Assembly (NCBI RefSeq): GCF_001592005.1
Contig: NZ_BCVZ01000029.1
Span: 1 to 33,342, forward strand
Direction: 5' to 3'
From: Bacillus sonorensis NBRC 101234 = KCTC 13918
GTDB taxonomy: Bacteria > Bacillota > Bacilli > Bacillales > Bacillaceae
Length of the DNA stretch: 33,342 nucleotides
Shown piece after piece: positions 1 to 7,536 of the stretch. A program made the position numbers and the translations under genes. The notes under the pieces are model-generated. The model made no database searches and was not told where the DNA came from. It worked only from the letters and a program-made list of their open reading frames with translations. Each line of letters begins with the position of its first letter. Within the stretch, counting starts at the first letter, position 1.

Positions 1-3
1 GAA

Positions 4-45
4 TGACAAAATTCTAAAACTGAAAACCGTTTTAGGATTTTGTCA
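4..45. repeat. 17-bp inverted repeat / strong hairpin
   Basis: Arms at 4-20 and 29-45 with an 8-nt loop. As DNA 16 of 17 positions pair, and the odd position (13/36) is a G-U pair in RNA. It is AT-rich and has no clear T-run on either side, so it is not a textbook intrinsic terminator. It lies next to the yfkK terminator and may end a gene to the left of the window. Confidence 0.55.
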
Positions 46-52
46 ACAATCT

Positions 53-80
53 AAAAGACCGGAATCCATTCCGGTCTTTT
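53..80 (-). terminator. Intrinsic terminator after yfkK, probably bidirectional
   Basis: A 28-bp near-continuous palindrome (AAAAGACCGG...CCGGTCTTTT) with T-runs on both strands. It lies 16 nt beyond the yfkK stop codon on the minus strand. Confidence 0.8.
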
Positions 81-96
81 TCTCGTCCATACGGTT

Positions 97-312
97 CTAT
101 TTTCGCAGCAAAGCCAACTCCGCGGCGATTGCCTGCATCTCGCTCGGACTGAAAGATTTCTTTTTCATGACCATTTGATGCAGATATTGAAGATCATCAA
201 GCTTTTCGTTGCTGAAGTCCTCTGCTTTGATGATACCGATGTTGAGCATGTTTAACTTTTGTGAGATCTCTTCGATCATTTTGTTCAGCTCGGCTGTTTT
301 TTGATCAGACAT
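97..312 (-). CDS. yfkK: YfkK, DUF1128 / UPF0435 small protein
   Basis: A 71-residue, soluble, mostly helical protein that I recognise as the YfkK (UPF0435, DUF1128) family, which is conserved in Bacillus and has no known biochemical function. It has charged helices with no signal peptide or membrane segment. The ATG start is preceded by a GGAAAGGAAG-type ribosome binding site. It has its own terminator downstream at 53-80, and the next gene upstream on this strand, the AGCS symporter, ends about 90 nt away. The position near yfkJ-yfkI-yfkH matches the B. subtilis order. The family assignment is from recall of the sequence. Confidence 0.88.
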   Translation of the reverse strand: MSDQKTAELNKMIEEISQKLNMLNIGIIKAEDFSNEKLDDLQYLHQMVMKKKSFSPSEMQAIAAELALLRK

Positions 313-403
313 CAGGCACTTCCTTTCCCTCGGATTTCGTAGTCTCTATTGTAACAGAAATGCCGGAGAAGAAAAGAACCTTTGTGGCATGCATGCCCCC
401 GCA

Positions 404-1762
404 TCAGACGGAAAGGCTGTTTTGCTTCTCTTGTTTTTCCGCTTTGATTTTCGCCAGGATTTGTTTGGATTCATAGATGACGATGCCGGTTAAGCCGAGC
501 AGTCCGATTAAGTTCGGAATCGCCATCAAGCCATTCAGCATATCGGCAAGCGCCCATACGAGATCATCTTTGAAAATCGCCCCGAAAAATACGGCGATGA
601 CGAAGATCACCCGGTAGAAAATCGCGTATTTTGCATCTAAGAGGTAGGTAAAGCATTTTTCTCCGTAATAAGACCATCCCAATATCGTTGAATAGGCGAA
701 CAAAGCCAAGCCGATAGCGACAATTGATGACCCGGCCGGCCCGAGAAAATGCGCAAAGGTCATCGATGTCAGAGCATCATTTTTTTCTGATGAGTACATG
801 TTTCCCATGACGATCGTGATACCCGTGATCGAGCAGACAACCAGCGTATCAATGAAAACCTGGGTCATAGACACAAGCGCCTGGCGGGCCGGCATATCCG
901 TTTTCGCAGCGGCAGCTGCAATCGGAGCCGAACCGAGGCCTGCTTCGTTTGAAAATACGCCCCTTGCGACCCCCCAGCGAATGACGGTTCCGATCGCGCC
1001 CCCTGCCACAGCCTGGCCGGTAAAGGCGTCTGAGAAAATCAAGCCGATGGCGCCGGGGACAAGGTCAAAGTTTCCGATGAGAATGATGAGACCTGAAATG
1101 ACATAAAATAAGGCCATGATCGGTACGAAGACCGAGGTGACTTTCCCGATGCTTTTAATTCCGCCGAGGATTACCAGCGCCGTGAAGACCGTCGCAATCA
1201 CACCTGTTACCCAAGTCGGCACGGAAAACGTTGAATTCATGACGCCTGAAACAGAATTGGCCTGAACCATATTGCCTATTCCGAATGCCGCCAGGGCCCC
1301 GAATACCGCAAATAATACGCCAAGCCATCTTTGCTTCAGCCCGTGTTCCAAATAATACATCGGACCGCCTGCCATTTCGCCGTTTTTGTCTTTGATGCGG
1401 AATCTGACGGCAAGAACGGCTTCGGAATATTTCGTCGCCATACCGAAAAATGCGGCCAGCCACATCCAAAAGACGGCGCCGGGTCCGCCGGCGGCGACGG
1501 CCGAAGCGACACCAACGATATTTCCCGTTCCAACGGTAGCGGCCAGCGCAGTCATTAGTGCCTGAAAATGAGAAATATCGCCTTCAGAGGATTTATCCTG
1601 ATGTTTTGAAAAAGCGAGCTTTAAAGAATAAGGCAAAAGTCTGACCTGCAGAAAAGCCAGTCTGACTGTTAAGTAAATCCCCGTTCCAACGATGAGGATC
1701 AAAAGCGGAGGGCCCCATAAAAAACCGTTCATTGTATCTACGACATTTGAAATAAAATTCAT
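404..1762 (-). CDS. Amino acid carrier protein, alanine/glycine:cation symporter (AGCS) family
   Basis: A 452-residue polytopic membrane protein of the sodium:alanine symporter family, similar to AlsT, YflA and YrbD of B. subtilis; which of these is the true counterpart cannot be settled by eye. It should import alanine or glycine with Na+. The family signature region (AAAVGTGNIVGVASAV, then GGPGAVFWMW) and the motif VFSNEAGLGSAP are present, with about ten hydrophobic helices. The reading frame stays open to 1828, but ATG 1762 is preferred. It gives the family's usual N-terminus (MNFISNVVDTMNG), has an AAGGGGG ribosome binding site about 11 nt upstream, and a candidate promoter/CodY box lies inside the upstream extension. 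Confidence 0.88.
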   Translation of the reverse strand: MNFISNVVDTMNGFLWGPPLLILIVGTGIYLTVRLAFLQVRLLPYSLKLAFSKHQDKSSEGDISHFQALMTALAATVGTGNIVGVASAVAAGGPGAVFWMWLAAFFGMATKYSEAVLAVRFRIKDKNGEMAGGPMYYLEHGLKQRWLGVLFAVFGALAAFGIGNMVQANSVSGVMNSTFSVPTWVTGVIATVFTALVILGGIKSIGKVTSVFVPIMALFYVISGLIILIGNFDLVPGAIGLIFSDAFTGQAVAGGAIGTVIRWGVARGVFSNEAGLGSAPIAAAAAKTDMPARQALVSMTQVFIDTLVVCSITGITIVMGNMYSSEKNDALTSMTFAHFLGPAGSSIVAIGLALFAYSTILGWSYYGEKCFTYLLDAKYAIFYRVIFVIAVFFGAIFKDDLVWALADMLNGLMAIPNLIGLLGLTGIVIYESKQILAKIKAEKQEKQNSLSV

Positions 1763-1798
1763 AGGTGAAAAATCCCCCTTAATTTTGTGTCTAACTAG

Positions 1799-1813
1799 AA
1801 TATTCTGAAAGTT
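1799..1813. promoter_or_regulatory. Candidate CodY box upstream of the AGCS symporter gene
   Basis: The 15-mer AATATTCTGAAAGTT matches the CodY consensus AATTTTCWGAAAATT at 13 of 15 positions. It lies 37-51 nt upstream of the chosen start. A TTGACA (-35-like, minus strand) sits at 1828-1823, so the box covers the expected -10 region. CodY repression of an amino acid importer makes biological sense. The -10 itself is poor (GAATAT). Confidence 0.5.
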
Positions 1814-1895
1814 TGTCAGATTTGTCAATAGGGCGGTCAGATTTTCTTCCGAAAGTTGAAAAAAAAAGAAAAATCTTTAGTATAAAATCAAATAC

Positions 1896-1921
1896 GTTTT
1901 TTCTTCGGAAAAAGAGGGCAA
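1896..1921 (+). promoter_or_regulatory. Candidate sigma-B promoter for yfkJIH
   Basis: GTTTTT (1896-1901), 14-nt spacer, GGGCAA (1916-1921), compared with the sigma-B consensus GTTTAA-N12-15-GGGWAW. My recollection is that yfkJ-yfkI-yfkH of B. subtilis belong to the general stress regulon, which fits. A sigma-A-like alternative (TTGAAA at 1856, TAGTAT at 1878) lies just upstream. Confidence 0.35.
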
Positions 1922-1945
1922 AGAATAGAGGAGGCCGTGAAAGAA

Positions 1946-2416
1946 ATGATTAAAGTGTTATTCGTATGTCTCGGCAATATCTGCCGATCGCCGATGGCGG
2001 AGGCGGTATTTAACGATATGCTCAAAAAAAGCGGACTTGACGACCGGATTGCAGCCGATTCGGCGGGCACCGGAAACTGGCATATCGGCAAACCGCCGCA
2101 TGAAGGCACACGCGCCTTGCTGGCGGAAAAAAACATCAGCTGTGAAGGGCTGTTCGCCAGACAGGTCACAAAAAACGATTTGGAGGAGTTTGATTACATC
2201 GTTGCGATGGATGCGGAAAATGCCGGGAATGTGCGAAGTCTGGCCGGATTCAGCCAAAAGCCCGTGATCAGGAGGCTTCTTGATTATGTTGATGACTGCC
2301 AAACGGAAGACGTTCCTGATCCTTATTACACCGGAAATTTTGAAGAAGTGTACGAGCTTGTGGAAGAGGGCTGCCGCCAATTGCTAAACGACATCAGAAG
2401 AGAGAACCATTTATAA
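1946..2416 (+). CDS. yfkJ: Low-molecular-weight protein-tyrosine-phosphatase YfkJ
   Basis: A 156-residue cytoplasmic phosphatase of the LMW-PTP family. The P-loop CLGNICRS lies at residues 8-15 (nucleophile Cys8, Arg14 in the CX5R motif), and the general acid is Asp125 in VPDPYY. A second Cys (Cys13) in the loop is typical of the family. ATG 1946 is chosen over an in-frame GTG at 1937: the AGAGGAGG ribosome binding site ends only 2 nt before the GTG but 11 nt before the ATG, and the ATG gives the normal family N-terminus. It is the first gene of a plus-strand operon with yfkI and yfkH, and the gap to yfkI is about 24 nt. Confidence 0.93.
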   Translation: MIKVLFVCLGNICRSPMAEAVFNDMLKKSGLDDRIAADSAGTGNWHIGKPPHEGTRALLAEKNISCEGLFARQVTKNDLEEFDYIVAMDAENAGNVRSLAGFSQKPVIRRLLDYVDDCQTEDVPDPYYTGNFEEVYELVEEGCRQLLNDIRRENHL

Positions 2417-2440
2417 AAAACAAAAGGGAGAGATCTTGTG

Positions 2441-2779
2441 ATGAAAGGTGAACGTGTTGTCCTTAGAAACATCCTTCTCGGCGCCTCGGTCGGGGCTGCT
2501 CTGTCATTGCTGCACAAACCGACCAGGGAAGCGTGCGGTGCAAAATTGTCGGCCTGCAAAAACAAAATCAAGCTTTACCGAAGCAATCCAGGTCTATTGA
2601 CCGGCTGCGTCAAAGAAAAAATGGAAGAAGCCAAAAAGCTCTCCGCATCTTTGTCAGATGACTTGAATTTTTTAAATCAGCAAATCAAAGAATTGAAAGA
2701 AACCACCCCAAAGGTGATTGAATTGATCGAGGAAACGAGGGAGCATTTCTCCAAAAAAACTGACAATCGTTTGGAGTGA
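2441..2779 (+). CDS. yfkI: YfkI, YtxH-like small general-stress protein
   Basis: A 112-residue protein with a short hydrophobic N-terminal stretch (ILLGASVGAALSLL, about residues 10-23), followed by a lysine/glutamate-rich helical, coiled-coil-like tail. This is the layout of YtxH-type stress proteins: a membrane anchor with a cytoplasmic helix. The exact function is unknown. The ribosome binding site AAGGGAG precedes tandem starts GTG 2438 and ATG 2441; I chose the ATG, and the one-residue difference is trivial. The stop codon overlaps the beginning of the extended yfkH frame, so translation of the two is probably coupled. Confidence 0.8.
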   Translation: MKGERVVLRNILLGASVGAALSLLHKPTREACGAKLSACKNKIKLYRSNPGLLTGCVKEKMEEAKKLSASLSDDLNFLNQQIKELKETTPKVIELIEETREHFSKKTDNRLE

Positions 2780-2784
2780 ATCTA

Positions 2785-3612
2785 GTGGTGAGCTTTTTAA
2801 AAGAGCTGGTATGGCGTTTTCTCCTGCATGAAGGGCCGAGCAAATCGGCCGAATTGGCTTATTTTTTTCTTTTGTCTCTGTTTCCCTTCATGATTTTTTT
2901 GCTTACCCTTATCGGCTATCTGCCTGTCAAAACAGGGGATGTCATCGGGCTGATCGAGCAGTACGCTCCCGAAGACACAATGTCGGTGATCGAAGAGACG
3001 CTGAAAACCGGAAACAGGGGACTCCTCTCCTTTGGTATCATCGCGGCGCTCTGGTCTGCTTCAAACGGAGTCAACGCGATCGTCAGGGCGTTTAACCATG
3101 CATATGAAGTAAAGGAAAACCGCTCTTTTATTATGATTCGTCTGACATCGCTTCTCCTTACGGCAGCGATGGTGTTCACCATTTTAGTCGCCCTGCTTCT
3201 TCCGGTATTCGGCAGAGCCATCGGCCATTTTATCGCCAATCTGGACGGCACTCCCGACATGTTTCTCACGGCTTGGTCCGCTTTGCGGTGGGGAATCAGT
3301 CCGGTCGTTTTGCTGATCGTATTTACGGCTTTGTATTTTTTCGCGCCGAACAAGCGGCTGTCCTTTCGATTCGTGCTTCCCGGCGCGATTGCGGCAACCG
3401 CCGGCTGGATTATTGTCAGCGTCCTGTTCTCCTACTATGTCAGTGAGTTTGCGAACTACAGCGCGACCTACGGAAGCCTCGGCGGCATCATCGTCTTGAT
3501 GATCTGGTTTTATTTGAGCGGAATGATGATTATTTTAGGGGGCGAAATCAACGCTCTCTTACATAAACGTAAAATCATTCCTGATGAAAATCCGTCAAAA
3601 CGAGCAACCTAA
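2785..3612 (+). CDS. yfkH: YfkH, YihY/BrkB family inner-membrane protein
   Basis: A 275-residue integral membrane protein of the YihY (formerly 'ribonuclease BN') family. It has about six hydrophobic helices and the family hallmarks near the N-terminus (KSAELAYFFLLSLFPF) and in the middle (ALWSASNGVNAIVRAFNHAYEV). The true role is unknown; the old RNase BN label is a historical mistake. The frame is open from GTG 2776, but GTG 2785 lies 8 nt after the GGAG ribosome binding site at 2773-2776, whereas 2776 overlaps it. It is the third gene of the yfkJ operon. Confidence 0.87.
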   Translation: MVSFLKELVWRFLLHEGPSKSAELAYFFLLSLFPFMIFLLTLIGYLPVKTGDVIGLIEQYAPEDTMSVIEETLKTGNRGLLSFGIIAALWSASNGVNAIVRAFNHAYEVKENRSFIMIRLTSLLLTAAMVFTILVALLLPVFGRAIGHFIANLDGTPDMFLTAWSALRWGISPVVLLIVFTALYFFAPNKRLSFRFVLPGAIAATAGWIIVSVLFSYYVSEFANYSATYGSLGGIIVLMIWFYLSGMMIILGGEINALLHKRKIIPDENPSKRAT

Positions 3613-3650
3613 GAAGGAACGTTTAAAAGTTCAAAAGCGGAGGGATCATC

Positions 3651-3758
3651 ATGACGAAGCATACGAAAAAAGGCGGAAGCCATAATAAGCAAAATTCAAA
3701 GCAAAGCTCAAAGAATAAAACGAGCGGAAGCGCCAACGGACAAAACGGATACCATTAA
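3651..3758 (+). CDS. 35-residue Lys/Ser/Asn/Gly-rich protein, spore-protein-like composition
   Basis: ATG 3651 follows a near-perfect GGAGGG ribosome binding site with a 6-nt gap, and the frame runs 35 codons to TAA at 3756. The product starts MTKHTKKGGSHNKQ and ends GYH. It is very hydrophilic, rich in K, S, N, G and Q, has no hydrophobic segment and no acidic residue, and should be strongly basic. That composition resembles minor small acid-soluble spore proteins and other short Bacillus proteins, but I cannot match it to a named one. It is 38 nt after yfkH and just before a strong terminator, so it is the last cistron of that transcription unit. Confidence 0.6.
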   Translation: MTKHTKKGGSHNKQNSKQSSKNKTSGSANGQNGYH

Positions 3759-3766
3759 GGGCATAA

Positions 3767-3799
3767 AAAGGCCGTCTGCATGTATAGCAGACGGCCTTT
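3767..3799. terminator. Bidirectional terminator between the yfkJ operon and yfkF
   Basis: A 13-bp perfect stem (AAAGGCCGTCTGC / GCAGACGGCCTTT) with a 7-nt loop. It serves the plus-strand small gene ending at 3758 and the minus-strand yfkF, whose stop codon begins 2 nt away. Confidence 0.92.
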
Positions 3800-3800
3800 C

Positions 3801-4982
3801 TTAAAGCGATTCCGCCTCTGATTGACCGGCGGAGGCTTTCATGTTTTTCGATTTTCCCAACAGCACGCCCAACCAAATCAAAGCCATCACCAGGGTAATC
3901 AAATAAAACAGATTCCCGTTTTCAAATGTCTGCATATACCAGCCGCCGGCGATGGGGCCGAAAATGCTTCCAAAGCTGAAGGTAATGCCGCACATCAAGT
4001 TTCCGGCCGGAAGCAGAGGCTTTGGAAGCAGATCGGCCATAAAGCTGATTCCGAGGGAAAAAGTGGAACCGACGGCCATGCCCGCCGCAAAAAAACAGGC
4101 GGCCACAAGCGGAACAGAATCGGAAAGGCCCGCCGCAAAAAAGCAGCCTGCACCGATAGCCAAAATCACGAGCAGGACGTTTCTTCTGCCGAATTTATCG
4201 CTCAAGATCCCGAGCGGATATTGAAAGACAATGCTGCCGATGGCGAAGGCGGGCAAAATGATCGATACCCCTTCAACAGAAATTCCCGATCTGAGCGCAT
4301 ACACCGGGAAGTTCCCATTCAGTGCTGTTTCCAAAAACCCGTAGCCGAATGTCGGCAAAAAGGCGATCCACCCCAGCAAAAAAGCCTGGAAAAATCGCTT
4401 GAGACTATTGTCGCCTCTGGTGTCAGAGGTGCTTTTTTCAGGAAAATCATTTTTCAGGAAAAAAATAAACAGCCACGCCATCAAGCTGAACACGCCCGAG
4501 ACGATAAACGGCAGAGACGGCGAAATTTCTACCAGCGGGGTTAAAAACGGACCTGCCGCAAACCCCAGCCCGAAAGAAAGCCCGTATAAGGAAATATTGC
4601 GGCCGCGGTTTTTTTCAGATGAAAGGGTGGTAACCCATGTCTGTGTTGAAAAGTGGAGCATATGGTCACCGATTCCGATCAACAGACGCAAAAAGAACCA
4701 TACAATATAAGACTGTATCAATGTGAAGCTGAACAAGCTTACGCCCACCATGATTCCGCCGATCACGATCAGCGGTTTAAAGCCAAGCCTTCTAAGCGGG
4801 GCTTCCATAAACGGGGAAGCGAGCAAAACGCCGATATAAAGGCCTGTGGCATGAAGCCCGTTCAATGCCGCGGAATGCCCCTCCTGTTCGAAAATAACAG
4901 AGATGACCGGCAGCAGCATCCCTTGGGAAAAGCCTGATATACTGACAATCAAAACAAGTATGAAAAAGTGAAATCGTGTCAT
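3801..4982 (-). CDS. yfkF: YfkF, major facilitator superfamily transporter
   Basis: A 393-residue MFS protein with about 12 transmembrane helices and the loop signature GILSDKFGRRNVLL in the second half; the first-half version is degenerate (MEAPLRRLGFK). The substrate is unknown, and the general architecture is that of a drug- or metabolite-efflux permease. The ATG start has an AAGGAG ribosome binding site 8 nt upstream. It is transcribed alone on the minus strand, converges on the yfkJ operon and diverges from the OsmC-like gene. Confidence 0.85.
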   Translation of the reverse strand: MTRFHFFILVLIVSISGFSQGMLLPVISVIFEQEGHSAALNGLHATGLYIGVLLASPFMEAPLRRLGFKPLIVIGGIMVGVSLFSFTLIQSYIVWFFLRLLIGIGDHMLHFSTQTWVTTLSSEKNRGRNISLYGLSFGLGFAAGPFLTPLVEISPSLPFIVSGVFSLMAWLFIFFLKNDFPEKSTSDTRGDNSLKRFFQAFLLGWIAFLPTFGYGFLETALNGNFPVYALRSGISVEGVSIILPAFAIGSIVFQYPLGILSDKFGRRNVLLVILAIGAGCFFAAGLSDSVPLVAACFFAAGMAVGSTFSLGISFMADLLPKPLLPAGNLMCGITFSFGSIFGPIAGGWYMQTFENGNLFYLITLVMALIWLGVLLGKSKNMKASAGQSEAESL

Positions 4983-5083
4983 CGCCCATTCTCCTTATCA
5001 CATCCTACTTTGATCGTACAACTTTAGGAAGTTTTTAGGCAAGTCGGTTTTTTTGTCGCTACAATGTGAAAGAGGTGAAAACC

Positions 5084-5470
5084 ATGGAAATCAAATCAAA
5101 CCAATCCGGTTTTTTCGCAGACTTTGACTACGGCCGTCTCGATATTTCAACCGGCGAAAACACGGGATTCAGGCCTTGCCAGCTCATGATCGCTTCGATA
5201 GCGGCATGCAGCGGCGCGGTCTTTCGCCGCATTTTGGAGAAAAAGCGGCTGCATCTGGAGGATTTGACCATCAAGGCCAAAGAAGAACGTCTACCGGAAG
5301 AAGCGAACCGCATCAAAAGCATTCATTTCCATTTTATTTTAAAAGGGAAAGGCCTAAGACCTGAAACCATCGAAAAGGCGCTTCAAGCGGCAATGAAAAA
5401 CTGTGCAATGGCAAAATCCGTCGAAAACAGTATCGACATGAAGAAAACATTTGACATCATTCACTCATAA
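5084..5470 (+). CDS. OsmC/Ohr-family protein
   Basis: A 128-residue protein of the OsmC superfamily, whose better-known members are thiol-dependent hydroperoxide peroxidases or stress proteins. Two cysteines occupy the family positions: Cys42 (SIAACSGAVF, on the central helix) and Cys107 (KNCAMAKSVEN). An extra Cys32 is present. The second motif lacks the usual proline after Cys (CA instead of CP), so I do not assign a peroxide substrate. ATG 5084 is chosen over the in-frame GTG 5066 because an AGAGGTGA ribosome binding site sits about 6 nt before it and inside the longer version. Confidence 0.82.
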   Translation: MEIKSNQSGFFADFDYGRLDISTGENTGFRPCQLMIASIAACSGAVFRRILEKKRLHLEDLTIKAKEERLPEEANRIKSIHFHFILKGKGLRPETIEKALQAAMKNCAMAKSVENSIDMKKTFDIIHS

Positions 5471-5478
5471 ACAGAAAG

Positions 5479-5505
5479 GTTTAAAAGCATGCGCCAATGC
5501 GGAAT
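5479..5505 (+). promoter_or_regulatory. Candidate sigma-B promoter for chaA-yfkD
   Basis: An exact GTTTAA at 5479-5484, a 15-nt spacer and CGGAAT at 5500-5505 (consensus GGGWAW, one mismatch). It starts 9 nt after the OsmC stop codon and lies about 80 nt before the chaA start, so it would give chaA-yfkD a stress-inducible transcript of their own. Confidence 0.5.
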
Positions 5506-5586
5506 AGAACAGTATGCCCGTATATAAAGTGAAAGGTTCGTGTAAAAATAATCTACAACAACATGCAAAGAAAAGAGGAATCAAAA

Positions 5587-6642
5587 ATGGGCCGTATTTT
5601 CTTTTTGGTAATGGCTGCGGGCGTTCCGCTTTCAATTATCGGAACCCTTTTGCATTGGCCGTCAACGCTTCTGTTCATCATTTACTGTCTAACCATTATC
5701 GCGCTTGCCAGCTATATGGGAAGAGCGACGGAGAGCCTGGCGATTATTGCCGGCCCGAGGATCGGCGGGCTATTAAACGCCACATTCGGCAATGCCGTTG
5801 AGCTGATCATTTCCATATTCGCATTAAGAGAAGGGCTGGTCGGGATCGTGCTCGCTTCCCTCACCGGCTCTGTTCTCGGCAACCTCCTGCTTGTAGCCGG
5901 TCTGTCGTTTTTCATCGGCGGCCTCAAATATAAGCGGCAGGAATTTAATGTTTACGATGCAAGGCATAATTCAGGTCTGTTAATGTTTGCGGTCATCGTC
6001 GCTTTTGTGATTCCGGAAGTGTTCACAATCGAAATGGCAGAGCCGGAAAAATTGTCGATGAGCATAGGGATCAGCATCATCATGATTCTGCTATACATGG
6101 CCGCGCTTTATTTTAAGCTTGTAAGCCATAGAGGCGTATACCAAACCAACAAAAACACGGCGGAAAACGAGAACGAAGAACCGGAATGGTCAGGAAAGCG
6201 CGCCACTCTGATTTTGTTTTTGGCAACGGTTGCCGTCGCCTATATTTCCGAAAACCTCGTTCATACATTTGATTCTGTAGCCAAGCAGTTCGGCTGGTCC
6301 GAGCTTTTTATCGGCGTCATCATTGTCGCGATCGTCGGGAATGCTGCAGAACATGCATCAGCGGTTATCATGGCTTATAAAGACAAGATGGATGTCGCGG
6401 TGGAAATCGCAATCGGGTCGACCTTGCAGATCGCGATGTTCGTCGCGCCGGTGCTTGTAATCTGTTCCTTGTTTTTTGAAACGGGCATGCCGCTTGTCTT
6501 TACATTGCCTGAGCTAGTTGCGATGGGCTCTGCCGTACTTTTGATGATCGTCATTTCCAATGACGGTGACACCAACTGGTTTGAAGGGGCGACATTATTG
6601 GCGGCGTATATCATCATGGGAATCGGTTTTTTTCTTCTTTAA
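5587..6642 (+). CDS. chaA: Ca2+/H+ antiporter ChaA (YfkE), CaCA family
   Basis: A 351-residue membrane antiporter that exchanges cytoplasmic Ca2+ (possibly also Na+ or K+) for protons. The two inverted alpha-repeats that define the Ca2+:cation antiporter family are visible: GNAVELIISIFAL in the first half and GNAAEHASAVIMA in the second, with the acidic residues that bind the ion. About ten or eleven hydrophobic helices are split by a charged loop (KNTAENENEEPEWSG). ATG 5587 has an AGAGGA ribosome binding site 7 nt upstream; the upstream in-frame ATG 5563 does not. yfkD follows after 66 nt on the same strand. Confidence 0.92.
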   Translation: MGRIFFLVMAAGVPLSIIGTLLHWPSTLLFIIYCLTIIALASYMGRATESLAIIAGPRIGGLLNATFGNAVELIISIFALREGLVGIVLASLTGSVLGNLLLVAGLSFFIGGLKYKRQEFNVYDARHNSGLLMFAVIVAFVIPEVFTIEMAEPEKLSMSIGISIIMILLYMAALYFKLVSHRGVYQTNKNTAENENEEPEWSGKRATLILFLATVAVAYISENLVHTFDSVAKQFGWSELFIGVIIVAIVGNAAEHASAVIMAYKDKMDVAVEIAIGSTLQIAMFVAPVLVICSLFFETGMPLVFTLPELVAMGSAVLLMIVISNDGDTNWFEGATLLAAYIIMGIGFFLL

Positions 6643-6708
6643 AAAAATGTGGATAAAGGCGTCTGTTACGGAAAACACTAAAGAAAAAGGAACAGAAAGA
6701 GTGATAGT

Positions 6709-7500
6709 ATGAAAAAGCTTTTGTGTTTTACGCTGATTGCGTTTTTATCCTTTAGTTTTTTCGCTGTACAGGAAGCTGATGCAGCTAAACCGATCAAGAT
6801 TCCAAGCTCTGTCACCAATATTTCCAAAGAAAACACATATCCAAACGCTTCACAGGATCAGCCGAGATTGCAGCCGAGCGAGTTGGCTGAAGAACTTCTC
6901 AAAACATCCGATACGGCAATCGAAAATCCGCACCTTATCAAAATGCTGAACGAAACAAGCATTTCCGGAACGCCGACTGCCATTGGATACAGAGCAACGA
7001 TTTACTTGGGAAGATGGGCGCTGGGATACACATCAAATGAAACTGTTGCAAACTGGGAATACCGCAAAATCAATACAAACCGCTTTGACAACAGAGGCGG
7101 AAAAGCGCCTGCCGAAATCACATATTCACAGGAGCGGACAAGTAAAATCAAAGGCGGTCTAACGGCTAAAGTGCCGAAGTCCGACGATGTGAAAAATATG
7201 ATGATGCTCAAGGCCATGGAAAAAACAAAGCTGCCGCTTGCATTTGAAACTGTTGTCGGAGCCGGCACAAAACGCGATCAAGTCTACAAAGTCTCACCGA
7301 AAAAGCTCGGTTATCTCAATGCTTACGCCCCGGCTGTCAATGAAAAAGGAAAAGTCACCTACGGGGAAGTGTACCTTGTTCTGAGAGGCAACAAGAGAAA
7401 GCTTGTCGTCAAAAATATCACTTCTCAGGGAATCGGAGCTTGGATTCCTGTACAGGATCACCTGACGTTCAGCTTTCAGCTGAGCCATCAGCCGAAATAA
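6709..7500 (+). CDS. yfkD: YfkD family secreted or membrane-anchored protein
   Basis: A 263-residue protein with an N-terminal signal peptide: KK, a hydrophobic core to about residue 20, then QEADA with probable cleavage near residue 25. The mature part is soluble, basic and rich in beta-type sequence. I recognise it as the Bacillus YfkD family, function unknown. It follows chaA, suggesting a shared transcript, and ends at a strong terminator. The ribosome binding site is modest (AAGAGTGA). An accessory role for the antiporter outside the membrane is only a guess from the neighbourhood. Confidence 0.82.
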   Translation: MKKLLCFTLIAFLSFSFFAVQEADAAKPIKIPSSVTNISKENTYPNASQDQPRLQPSELAEELLKTSDTAIENPHLIKMLNETSISGTPTAIGYRATIYLGRWALGYTSNETVANWEYRKINTNRFDNRGGKAPAEITYSQERTSKIKGGLTAKVPKSDDVKNMMMLKAMEKTKLPLAFETVVGAGTKRDQVYKVSPKKLGYLNAYAPAVNEKGKVTYGEVYLVLRGNKRKLVVKNITSQGIGAWIPVQDHLTFSFQLSHQPK

Positions 7501-7534
7501 AAATAAGCAAGCCTTTACGGCTTGCTTATTTTTT
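7501..7534. terminator. Bidirectional terminator between yfkD and yfkAB
   Basis: A 13-bp perfect stem (AAATAAGCAAGCC / GGCTTGCTTATTT) with loop TTTAC, followed by a T-run on the plus strand and preceded by A's that give a T-run on the minus strand. Convergent genes stop on either side. Confidence 0.92.
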
Positions 7535-7536
7535 CT

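Noticed and set aside
3822..4544. 240-codon open frame on the plus strand
   Set aside because: It lies wholly antisense to yfkF, has a low-complexity Q/H/K/R-rich translation typical of a membrane protein gene read backwards, and has no ribosome binding site.
5514..5801. 95-codon frame overlapping the chaA start
   Set aside because: It overlaps chaA out of frame, has no ribosome binding site, and its translation lacks the hydrophobic pattern or any motif.
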